NCBI GenBank assembly: GCA_964632505.1
Contig: CAZWCE010000053.1
Span: 1 to 6,740, forward strand
DNA from: CAZWCE01 sp964632505
GTDB lineage: Bacteria > Planctomycetota > Planctomycetia > Pirellulales > Thermoguttaceae
Direction of reading: 5' to 3'
DNA length: 6,740 nucleotides
Below are positions 1 to 5,718 of this stretch, in pieces. The notes below the pieces were generated by a model. The model made no database searches and was not told the origin of the DNA. It saw only the letters and a program-made list of their open reading frames with translations. The position numbers and the translations under genes were made by a program. Numbering within the stretch: the stretch's first letter is position 1; every line of letters begins with the position of its first letter.

Positions 1-128
1 AATCTAAGCCACCTCAGCTTTTTTATAGTAGATATCAGAAGAGGATCTTCGGGGTTGGGAAACGCCAAATCGAGATGATTCCGGAATAAATCCTGGACTT
101 AGTCCAGCTTTGGACCTATTATGAAATT
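1..128 (+). promoter_or_regulatory. Leader upstream of the perR-like gene
   Basis: No gene is visible in this stretch. A run of six T at 19-24 follows a weak 4-bp AAGC/GCTT stem (6-9 with 17-20). It might be the tail of a terminator for a gene left of the window, but the stem is too short to call. An A/T-rich AATAAA at 85-90 could be a -10-like element for the downstream gene, with no good -35 partner. The clear element is the palindrome at 93-107, listed separately. Confidence 0.35.
93..107. promoter_or_regulatory. Candidate Per/Fur-type operator, perfect 7-1-7 palindrome
   Basis: CTGGACT-T-AGTCCAG is a perfect inverted repeat of two 7-bp arms around one central base, ending 21 nt before the ATG of the Fur-family gene. 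Per and Fur boxes are classically described with this 7-1-7 geometry, although the bases here are more G/C-rich than the B. subtilis Per box. A -10-like AATAAA sits just upstream at 85-90, so a bound repressor would cover the likely transcription start. I infer autoregulation of the repressor-katG operon. No second copy is seen before katG. Confidence 0.55.
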
Positions 129-563
129 ATGCGAAGCGATCCAGCCAACCTTTTACGTGAACATGGACTCCAAGTCACTGCCCAACGATTGGCCGTGCTT
201 CGAGCGGTTTCGAGTCGGCCGCATTGTCGAGCCGACGAGGTCGTCGAACTCGTTTGCGCTGAAATCGGCTCCATCTCCAAACAGGCAGTGTACGATTCGC
301 TCGGAATATTGGCCGAAAAAGGTCTGATCCGACGAATTCAGCCCGCGGGTTCCGCGGCCCTCTATGAGGATCGGGTCGAGGACAACCATCACCACGTGAT
401 CTGTCGATCCTGCGGGAAAACGGTCGACGTCGATTGCTTCGTCGCGGAATCGCACTGCGAGTCCGCCGCGGCCAACTCAGGCTTCCAGGTCGATACCTCG
501 GAGGTGATCTACTGGGGTATCTGCCCCGAGTGTCTTGCCACGAAATCGAAGGAGGGAGATTGA
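129..563 (+). CDS. perR: Fur-superfamily peroxide-sensing repressor, PerR type
   Basis: This is a 144-residue metal-dependent transcriptional repressor of the Fur superfamily, a usual length for the family. An N-terminal winged helix (about 1-78, with VTAQRLAVL at 16-24 and the recognition-helix region SKQAVYDSLGILAEKGL at 50-66) is followed by a dimerisation domain. That domain has HHHVICRSCGKTVD (87-100) and CPEC (132-135), giving the two CxxC pairs of the structural zinc site (C92/C95 and C132/C135). Aligned by eye to B. subtilis PerR, all five regulatory-metal ligands are present: H32 (H37), D81 (D85), H87 (H91), H89 (H93) and D100 (D104). The aspartate at 100, where ferric-uptake Fur has glutamate, favours peroxide sensing. 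ATG 129 is the only usual start after the in-frame stop at 87-89, and no clear Shine-Dalgarno precedes it. The katG gene follows after 62 nt, so it is the likely target. FurA of mycobacteria occupies the same place. Confidence 0.9.
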   Translation: MRSDPANLLREHGLQVTAQRLAVLRAVSSRPHCRADEVVELVCAEIGSISKQAVYDSLGILAEKGLIRRIQPAGSAALYEDRVEDNHHHVICRSCGKTVDVDCFVAESHCESAAANSGFQVDTSEVIYWGICPECLATKSKEGD

Positions 564-610
564 GGTTCCGTACGAAACGTTGGATGATTACAAATGTTCG
601 AGACTCCAAA

Positions 611-617
611 TGGAGGA
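611..617 (+). promoter_or_regulatory. Ribosome binding site that fixes the katG start
   Basis: TGGAGGA lies 8 nt before the ATG at 626. The katG reading frame stays open upstream to an ATG at 434 inside the repressor gene, so this site is what selects 626. It also forms one arm of CTCCA-AA-TGGAG (604-615), a small hairpin that could mask the site in mRNA. Confidence 0.8.
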
Positions 618-625
618 GAATAAAA

Positions 626-3013
626 ATGTCGAAAAACGATACTTCAATAAAATGGTTCAGTTTAGGGAGAGGCGTTCTGCCACACGCAAGAAGGAGGATG
701 CGGGGAACACGATTCATTTGGCTGGCTGCCCTGGTCTTCACCTTTGGGGCGGTGAGCAACGGTAATGTGGTTCAGGCCCAGGATTCGGCGGCCGTCGGCA
801 AGTGCCCGGTCATGGGGGGATCCCAGTCTTATGCGGACCCGATGTATCGACACACGGCGGCAGGGAGCATGTCGATCGGGGATTGGTGGCCGAACGAATT
901 GAACTTGGACATGCTCCACCAGAATTCGGCGAAGAGCAATCCGATGGGAGAGGACTTCAACTACGCCGAGGAGTTCCACAAGCTCGATCTGGATGCGGTG
1001 AAGAAAGATCTGGAAGCATTGATGACCGATTCCCAGGAGTGGTGGCCCGCCGACTGGGGACACTACGGCCCGCTGTTCATTCGGATGGCCTGGCACAGTG
1101 CGGGGACGTATCGTGTCTCCGACGGTCGGGGTGGAGCCTCCGATGGTACGCAGCGTTTTGCTCCACTGAATAGCTGGCCCGATAATGCGAACCTGGACAA
1201 GGCACGCCGATTGCTCTGGCCGATCAAGCAGAAATACGGCCAAAAGATTTCCTGGGCGGATCTGATGATTCTGACGGGGAACGTTGCGCTCGAGTCGATG
1301 GGGTTTGAAACCATGGGCTTCGCCGGAGGCCGGACCGACGTTTGGGAACCGCAGAAGGATGTGTACTGGGGACCGGAAACCGAGTGGCTCGGAGGCAAGC
1401 GATACAAAGGAGAGAGAGAACTCGAGAATCCTCTCGCCGCGACTCAGATGGGCCTGATCTACGTCAATCCCGAAGGACCGAAAGGGGAACCGGATCCGCG
1501 GGCGGCAGCCCAAGCCATTCGCGAAACCTTCGCCCGAATGGCGATGAATGATGAGGAGACCGTCGCGCTAATCGCCGGAGGACATACTTTCGGCAAAACC
1601 CACGGCGCCGCCGATCCGAGCAAGTACGTCGGTCCCGAACCCGAGGCCGCGCCGATTGAACAGCAGGGCCTCGGCTGGAAGAATTCTTACGGAAAGGGCA
1701 ATGCCGAGGATACGATCACCAGCGGTTTGGAAGGGGCGTGGACTTCCACCCCGACCCAGTGGTCACATGGCTATTTCAATAATCTTTTCCGATACGAGTG
1801 GGAAGTGACGAAGAGTCCGGCCGGAGGCCACCAATGGACACCGAAGGATGCTGCGGCGAATGTACCGGATGCTCACATTTCGGGAAAAATGAACAAACCG
1901 ATCATGTTCACGACCGATATCGCGCTCAAGAAAGACCCGGTCTACGCGGAGATTTCCAAACGATTCCATGAGAATCCGGACGAGTTTCAAAAGGCCTTTG
2001 CGAAGGCGTGGTACAAGCTGACCCACCGCGATATGGGGCCGCACTCGCGATGTCTCGGCCCTTGGGTCCCGGAACCCCAATTATTTCAAGATCCCGTTCC
2101 CGAGGTCGATCATGCCTTGATCGAACAAGCGGAGATCGCCACGCTCAAGGACATGATTCTGTCCTCGGATCTTTCCATCTCTCAACTGGTTTCAACCGCA
2201 TGGGCGTCGGCATCGACCTTCCGAGGTAGCGACATGCGCGGGGGAGCGAACGGGGCACGCATCCGGCTAGAGCCGCAGAAGGATTGGGAAGCCAACGAAC
2301 CGGCGGAACTGGCGAAGGTGCTCGAAACGTTGGAAGGCATCCAGAAGAAGTTCAATGCTTCGCAATCCGGCGGCAAGAAGGTCTCTCTGGCCGATCTCAT
2401 CGTGTTGGGTGGATGCGCCGCCATCGAAAAAGCGGCGAAGAAAGCCGGGTATGATGTGACGGTTCCTTTTGCTCCGGGACGCACCGATGCCCTTCAGGAG
2501 ATGACCGATGTGGAGTCGTTCGCCGTGCTCGAGCCGATGGCAGATGGCTTTCGCAATTACGTGAGCCACGAATCGCTCGATCGTCCCGCCGAGGAGATGC
2601 TCGTGGATCGTGCGAGCCTCCTCACGCTCACCGCTCCGGAAATGACCGTGCTGGTCGGGGGCATGCGTGTCCTGAATACGAACCACGGAAACTCCCAACT
2701 GGGAGTCTTCACCGAAAATCCGGAAACGCTCACCAACGACTTTTTCGTGAACCTGTTGGACATGGGAACACAGTGGCAGAAGTCACCCAAATGTGAGTAT
2801 TTCTTCGAAGGTCGCGACCGCGAGACGGGCGAGCTGAAGTGGACCGCCACCTCCGTCGATCTCGTGTTTGGCTCGAATTCTCAGCTCCGCGCGATCTCGG
2901 AAGTCTATGCGAGTGATGACGGAAAGAAGAAGTTCGTCGACGACTTCATTGCGGCCTGGAATAAGGTGATGAATCTCGATCGTTTCGACCTGGATCCGTC
3001 CCTGCGAAACTGA
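626..3013 (+). CDS. katG: Catalase-peroxidase with N-terminal export signal (KatG/KatP-like)
   Basis: This 795-residue bifunctional haem enzyme breaks down hydrogen peroxide and has broad peroxidase activity. Residues 1-52 form a signal peptide: a basic stretch ending ARRRMRGTR, a hydrophobic core FIWLAALVFTFGAV (30-43) and a likely cleavage after VQAQ (49-52). The mature part of about 743 residues equals a complete cytosolic KatG, so the signal is an addition. The N-terminal peroxidase domain has distal R153, W156 and H157, the W156-Y279-M305 crosslink triad, proximal H320, W372 and D431, and the mobile arginine R468. S366 matches M. tuberculosis S315. The second, haem-less domain runs from about 500 to the end. 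All key residues are present, so it should be active. An RR pair precedes the hydrophobic core but lacks the usual Tat consensus, so Sec or Tat export is unresolved. It is probably co-transcribed with the upstream PerR-like repressor. Confidence 0.97.
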   Translation: MSKNDTSIKWFSLGRGVLPHARRRMRGTRFIWLAALVFTFGAVSNGNVVQAQDSAAVGKCPVMGGSQSYADPMYRHTAAGSMSIGDWWPNELNLDMLHQNSAKSNPMGEDFNYAEEFHKLDLDAVKKDLEALMTDSQEWWPADWGHYGPLFIRMAWHSAGTYRVSDGRGGASDGTQRFAPLNSWPDNANLDKARRLLWPIKQKYGQKISWADLMILTGNVALESMGFETMGFAGGRTDVWEPQKDVYWGPETEWLGGKRYKGERELENPLAATQMGLIYVNPEGPKGEPDPRAAAQAIRETFARMAMNDEETVALIAGGHTFGKTHGAADPSKYVGPEPEAAPIEQQGLGWKNSYGKGNAEDTITSGLEGAWTSTPTQWSHGYFNNLFRYEWEVTKSPAGGHQWTPKDAAANVPDAHISGKMNKPIMFTTDIALKKDPVYAEISKRFHENPDEFQKAFAKAWYKLTHRDMGPHSRCLGPWVPEPQLFQDPVPEVDHALIEQAEIATLKDMILSSDLSISQLVSTAWASASTFRGSDMRGGANGARIRLEPQKDWEANEPAELAKVLETLEGIQKKFNASQSGGKKVSLADLIVLGGCAAIEKAAKKAGYDVTVPFAPGRTDALQEMTDVESFAVLEPMADGFRNYVSHESLDRPAEEMLVDRASLLTLTAPEMTVLVGGMRVLNTNHGNSQLGVFTENPETLTNDFFVNLLDMGTQWQKSPKCEYFFEGRDRETGELKWTATSVDLVFGSNSQLRAISEVYASDDGKKKFVDDFIAAWNKVMNLDRFDLDPSLRN

Positions 3014-3040
3014 TGGAAACAGGGTGAAAAAGACGCAACA

Positions 3041-3080
3041 CGTTCCGGGACTTTGGAAAGGAACCGAAGATCCCGGAACG
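3041..3080 (+). terminator. Hairpin downstream of katG
   Basis: CGTTCCGGGA (3041-3050) and TCCCGGAACG (3071-3080) form a perfect 10-bp stem around a 20-nt loop, starting 27 nt after the katG stop. No T-run follows, so it is not a textbook intrinsic terminator. It may stabilise the mRNA 3' end or act as a weak terminator. Confidence 0.45.
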
Positions 3081-3085
3081 CCTGA

Positions 3086-3310
3086 ATCGACGTTCAAACC
3101 GCGAAAATCCTCTTCGTTCCTTCGCCTATGCCACGAACGCCAGGGGACGTGATTCGACGTGGCGAGGCGATTCAAAAGGAATTCCGGATCAATCCACAAG
3201 CCGGAGGCGGGAAATGGAATCGACTGGGAACCTATGCCCTTGATCCGTCCGAACCGATCTCCGTCACGATTTTCACGGACAAGGCGAACGCCGCGAGTTT
3301 CCGCATTGCC
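3086..3310 (+). pseudogene. Remnant of a golvesin/Xly-type domain
   Basis: After an in-frame stop at 3083-3085 this frame reads about 75 residues. They resemble the golvesin/xanthan-lyase-type domain found at the C-terminus of many large secreted planctomycete proteins. The stretch LFVPSPMPRTPGDVIRRGE recalls the family's Y-x-P-x-x-x-R-x-x-x-V start. It is followed by INPQ, GGKWNRLGTYAL and PISVTIFTDKAN, matching the family's VNQ, G-x-W-x-x-LGT and V-x-x-x-D-x-A/N strands. The expected closing VVADAVRF-like strand is missing, and after about 3295 the reading turns into low-complexity sequence running into the convergent gene. There is no parent protein, signal peptide or convincing ribosome site. 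An ATG at 3128 would give 117 residues, but its last 112 bases overlap the sensor gene on the other strand. I read this as a decayed fragment. The assignment rests on remembered family patterns. Confidence 0.5.
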
Positions 3311-3369
3311 CCGCCCCTTCTGTTTTCCTATTGGTTGGCCAGATCTCCATGGCCGAAGATCTCCTTTGA

Positions 3370-4434
3370 TCACAATAGCCCCACGAGATGCCGTCCCAAC
3401 ACCACCGCCTCGGCGGCGTTGCCGGCGTATCCATCGGCCCCCAGCTCTTGGGAGAGATCTTCTGCCGTCATGAATGCCTGACCACCAATAAGGACTTTCA
3501 CTATTTCTCCCCGCTCACTTGCTCGAACAGCCTGGATCGTTTTCTTTGTGTCTTCCATCTGGGTCGTTTGCGATACAGAGATTCCGAGAAGATCCGCCCG
3601 GAAGAAATCGACGGCCTCGACCAGATCGTTGCTCGGAACATCCGCTCCGAGCATGACCGTCCGCCAGCCATCCATTTCAAAAAAGTCCGCAACCGCCTGT
3701 AATCCGAGATCGTGTAAATTGCCTGCAACCGACGCGGCGAGCATGGTTTTCCCGTTGGCTGGCTTGACTTCTGCACGGGCGAGCAATCGGCTCATCACCA
3801 TTTTCGTCGTTTGGGTGGCGAAATGCTCTTCGGCCACGTTGATCTCGTTGGCCAGCCACATGCGTCCCAGCTCATTTTGTGCGGGAAGAAGAACTTGCAA
3901 GTACAGATCGCGAATAGCGATTCCCTGCTCCGATGCTTCCAGAATCATTTGTATGGCTCTTCGGCGGTTTCCTTCGAACAGGGTTACTAGAAAGGCCGAA
4001 GCCAACTGCCCCATTGCGTCGTTCGAAAGCAGGTGGTTCGATATGTCTTGTCCGGGCTCATCCAGGGCTTCGATTGCCTTGTCAACATACTGGTTCGCTA
4101 TCGGGCGACACTTCTCCGGCAGCTCACTTGCCAAAACGGCACGTAAGCACAATAGGGCGTTTCGGTATTGCTCCGACGCAATCCCCCGCGCCTGAAAGGC
4201 TGCTTGCCCCAACCGCATCTGGGAGACGAACAGTCGCGGCCGATCGACTCCGACCGCCGCCGACAATTCTTCTAAGCATGTAGTCAGCCAGTTCTGCCAT
4301 CCGATGAAAGGATCGCGAGGAAATCCTTTTCCGGCCTCAGGGTGTTTTTCCAACAATTCCGCGGAGGCATAACCGGCAAGAGCGTTGCTCCCTTGTCGAA
4401 GGATGTTGGCAAGAAACGGGTGATTCTGGTTCAT
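3370..4434 (-). CDS. Cobalamin-binding light/redox sensor, CarH/LitR-like without DNA-binding domain
   Basis: This is a 354-residue cytoplasmic protein. Residues 1-125 are helical and resemble the non-haem-globin-like sensor modules of RsbR-type proteins. No MerR helix-turn-helix is seen. Residues about 135-222 form the four-helix B12-binding cap, with W193 followed after nine residues by E203-H204 (MWLANEINVAEEH). This W-x9-EH signature cradles the adenosyl group in the CarH photoreceptor. Residues about 228-354 form the Rossmann-type B12 domain, with NLHDLG (239-244) giving axial ligand H241, SVS (286-288) and GGQ (317-319). N239 replaces the D/E usual in D/E-x-H-x-x-G. The motifs favour a cobalamin-dependent regulator over a corrinoid methyltransferase carrier. 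The start is ATG 4434, with GGAAGAG just upstream. The gene lies downstream of an ECF sigma gene on the same strand, across a 228-nt gap with its own candidate promoter. The output is unknown and probably a protein partner. Confidence 0.85.
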   Translation of the reverse strand: MNQNHPFLANILRQGSNALAGYASAELLEKHPEAGKGFPRDPFIGWQNWLTTCLEELSAAVGVDRPRLFVSQMRLGQAAFQARGIASEQYRNALLCLRAVLASELPEKCRPIANQYVDKAIEALDEPGQDISNHLLSNDAMGQLASAFLVTLFEGNRRRAIQMILEASEQGIAIRDLYLQVLLPAQNELGRMWLANEINVAEEHFATQTTKMVMSRLLARAEVKPANGKTMLAASVAGNLHDLGLQAVADFFEMDGWRTVMLGADVPSNDLVEAVDFFRADLLGISVSQTTQMEDTKKTIQAVRASERGEIVKVLIGGQAFMTAEDLSQELGADGYAGNAAEAVVLGRHLVGLL

Positions 4435-4485
4435 GGCTCTTCCATCAATTTATCAATGAAGAATACGAGGGCGGATTCGCCGATG

Positions 4486-4532
4486 GAGGTTTCCGGAAAG
4501 AGGTTTCCCGGTTACTACTCCCGGTTGCTACT
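4486..4532 (-). repeat. Cluster of short direct repeats in the sensor-gene leader
   Basis: Two tandem 13-bp units, CCCGGTTACTACT (4507-4519) and CCCGGTTGCTACT (4520-4532), differ at one position. Adjoining them are two copies of GAGGTTTCC (4486-4494 and 4500-4508), and between those a perfect palindrome TTTCCGGAAA (4490-4499). The cluster lies 52-98 nt before the sensor ATG, between it and the candidate ECF promoter. It could be a regulator-binding array or part of a structured 5' leader. It is too small and too local to look like a mobile repeat. Confidence 0.6.
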
Positions 4533-4546
4533 GGGTAATCCAGGTC

Positions 4547-4575
4547 TCATGATGCACCAGGAAGGACCAAGTTCC
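4547..4575 (-). promoter_or_regulatory. Candidate ECF-sigma promoter with overlapping inverted repeat
   Basis: On the - strand GGAACTT (4575-4569) is followed after 16 nt by TCATGA (4552-4547). GGAACTT is the well-known -35 of sigma-E-type ECF promoters, and the spacing fits, though the -10 is only a partial match. A 7-bp inverted repeat GGAAGGA/TCCTTCC (4560-4566 and 4573-4579) overlaps the -35 element and could be an operator. Transcription from here would give the cobalamin-sensor mRNA a leader of about 105 nt containing the repeat cluster. Confidence 0.4.
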
Positions 4576-4662
4576 TTCCGCCTGTCGGGCTTGGACCGAA
4601 GGTCGGCTCTTTGGCAGGTCGTTCGGACACCATTTGTTACTCTGTTAAAAAATCGCCAAAGA

Positions 4663-5280
4663 TCAATCAGGACGTTTCCCCTTGATCGTCATCACTTTAT
4701 CCGATTCCAGCATTTCTCGCAATCGCGTCAGGCCTCGGCGTGCATGCGTCTTCACGGTTCCTAAAGGTAGATGCGTGGTCTTGGCGATCTGGGTTTGTGA
4801 GAGTCCCTGGGTGAGGGAGAAATCGAGGACCTGTTGTTGTTCCGGGCTGAGCTGCTGCATGAACTCCCGAACCCGAAACGCTTCCTCTGAAATTTCCGTT
4901 TGATTTTCGTGTGCAGAATTCGAATCGACCATCTCCTCCCCCATCGAGGATGTTTGCAATTCGCGACGACTCTTTCGGACGCGGTCGATCAGGCGCCTGC
5001 GGGCAATCATCGTGATAAATGTTGCCTCCGATGCCACATGCGGATCGAATCGCCCCGCATGTTGCCATACCTCGATGAATACCTCTTGGACCGCATCCTC
5101 CGCATCGGCATAGTTTGGGCAGAATCTCCGCGCGAGGGACCAAACCAAACTACCGTAAAGTTCGAGGCACTCATCGATTGCAGGAGGATCTCCTGCGGCA
5201 ACCCGTTCTAAAGTGGTTACTTGCACCGAACTGCTATGTCGGAAATGAGGGGGAATGAAATAGCTCCAATCAGGCTCCAA
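4663..5280 (-). CDS. ECF-family RNA polymerase sigma factor, SigK-like
   Basis: This 205-residue alternative sigma factor directs RNA polymerase to a specific promoter set. Region 2 spans about 38-106, with the core-binding helix DAEDAVQEVFIEVW (59-72), FDP (78-80) and the promoter-melting part FITMIARRRLIDRVR (88-102). A polar linker (107-135) follows. Region 4 spans about 140-192, with LSPEQQQVLDF (144-154) and the recognition helix LPLGTVKTHARRGLTRLR (171-188). There is no region 3, as expected for ECF factors. By eye it is closest to the SigK/ECF19 type, which is a tentative subgroup call. The start is TTG 5280, the only conventional start that keeps the whole N-terminus after the in-frame stop at 5335-5337. 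The GTG at 5226 lies just before the first conserved segment and has no better ribosome site. No anti-sigma gene is visible. The fasciclin gene is upstream and the B12 sensor downstream on the same strand. Confidence 0.93.
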   Translation of the reverse strand: MEPDWSYFIPPHFRHSSSVQVTTLERVAAGDPPAIDECLELYGSLVWSLARRFCPNYADAEDAVQEVFIEVWQHAGRFDPHVASEATFITMIARRRLIDRVRKSRRELQTSSMGEEMVDSNSAHENQTEISEEAFRVREFMQQLSPEQQQVLDFSLTQGLSQTQIAKTTHLPLGTVKTHARRGLTRLREMLESDKVMTIKGKRPD

Positions 5281-5624
5281 ATGGAAGAGCCACCCGATTC
5301 GAGCAGGAAGACAGCCGAAACAATCAGGTCGTGGTCACGGTTCTGAACATCCGTTCAAATCCCACAAGCTCGAAAATCATCTACAAATGCGTGTTGCTGT
5401 AGTGGGTAGAAAGCAGTACCTCGGGATTTCTAATGTTTGATGAATGACTGATTTTCAGTGGTGTTGGAATGACAGAGGCATCCCCAGAACCCATTGGTGT
5501 ATTCTAGAGCCCTGCCCCCCATTCTGTCTACCTTGTCTCCACCGAGAACAGCTCGAAAAGAGATCTTTTTCCGTAGGATGTTTCGTATCGTGAAATATCT
5601 TAGCCCCTTTCCCTCACGACTCCA
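5281..5624. other. Intergenic region upstream of the sigma gene
   Basis: No credible gene lies here. Small open frames lack ribosome sites and family resemblance. Two inverted repeats stand out. TGAAC-ATCC-GTTCA (5344-5357) lies 64-77 nt before the TTG start and is a possible operator. ACTGA-TTT-TCAGT (5447-5459) is further upstream. The region must hold the sigma promoter if the fasciclin terminator is efficient, but no -35/-10 pair could be assigned with confidence. Confidence 0.5.
5344..5357. promoter_or_regulatory. Inverted repeat upstream of the sigma gene
   Basis: TGAAC (5344-5348) and GTTCA (5353-5357) are perfectly complementary around ATCC. On the - strand the site includes GAAC, a common ECF -35 core, so it could be either an operator or part of an autoregulated promoter. 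No convincing -10 element was found at the right distance. Confidence 0.3.
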
Positions 5625-5656
5625 TAAAAAATGCCCGAGATCCGAAGATCCCGGGC
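5625..5656 (-). terminator. Intrinsic terminator of the fasciclin gene
   Basis: Read on the - strand, GCCCGGGATC and GATCTCGGGC form a 10-bp stem with one G-U pair and a very stable UUCG tetraloop. One base later comes a run of six T (plus-strand A-run 5626-5631). It lies 63 nt past the fasciclin stop, in the right orientation. It should separate the fasciclin transcript from the downstream sigma gene. Confidence 0.88.
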
Positions 5657-5659
5657 TCC

Positions 5660-5690
5660 ACGGGGTCGCGGGGAGGAGGAAAGACCCCGT
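5660..5690 (-). other. Second hairpin between fasciclin stop and terminator
   Basis: ACGGGGTC (5660-5667) and GACCCCGT (5683-5690) form a perfect 8-bp stem with a 15-nt loop, immediately before the intrinsic terminator in the fasciclin transcript. An alternative pairing CACGG/CCGTG (5659-5663 with 5692-5696) also exists. It probably stabilises the 3' untranslated region. Confidence 0.4.
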
Positions 5691-5718
5691 ACCGTGAAAT
5701 AGGTGGACCGGCTCGACG

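Noticed and set aside
604..615. CTCCA-AA-TGGAG as a second repressor operator before katG
   Set aside because: It differs in geometry and sequence from the palindrome at 93-107 and includes the Shine-Dalgarno. It is more likely a minor RNA hairpin.
434..625. Extension of the katG frame upstream to an ATG at 434
   Set aside because: It lies inside the repressor gene, encodes no signal or family-like sequence, and the strong ribosome site at 611-617 fits ATG 626.
691..700. AAGGAGG followed by ATG at 698 as an alternative katG start
   Set aside because: The purine run touches the ATG with no spacing, so it cannot serve it. ATG 626 has correct spacing, although a start at 698 would still leave a usable signal peptide.
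626..781. Firm assignment of KatG export to the Tat pathway
   Set aside because: Arginine pairs precede the hydrophobic core, but the S/T-R-R-x-F-L-K pattern is absent, so Sec and Tat cannot be separated by eye.
662..1513. Long open frame antisense to katG
   Set aside because: It is a shadow of the strongly conserved katG coding sequence, with arginine/proline-rich translation and no recognisable domain.
3128..3481. The golvesin-like stretch as an intact 117-codon gene
   Set aside because: No ribosome site or signal peptide, the domain end is missing, and the last 112 bases overlap the opposite-strand sensor gene.
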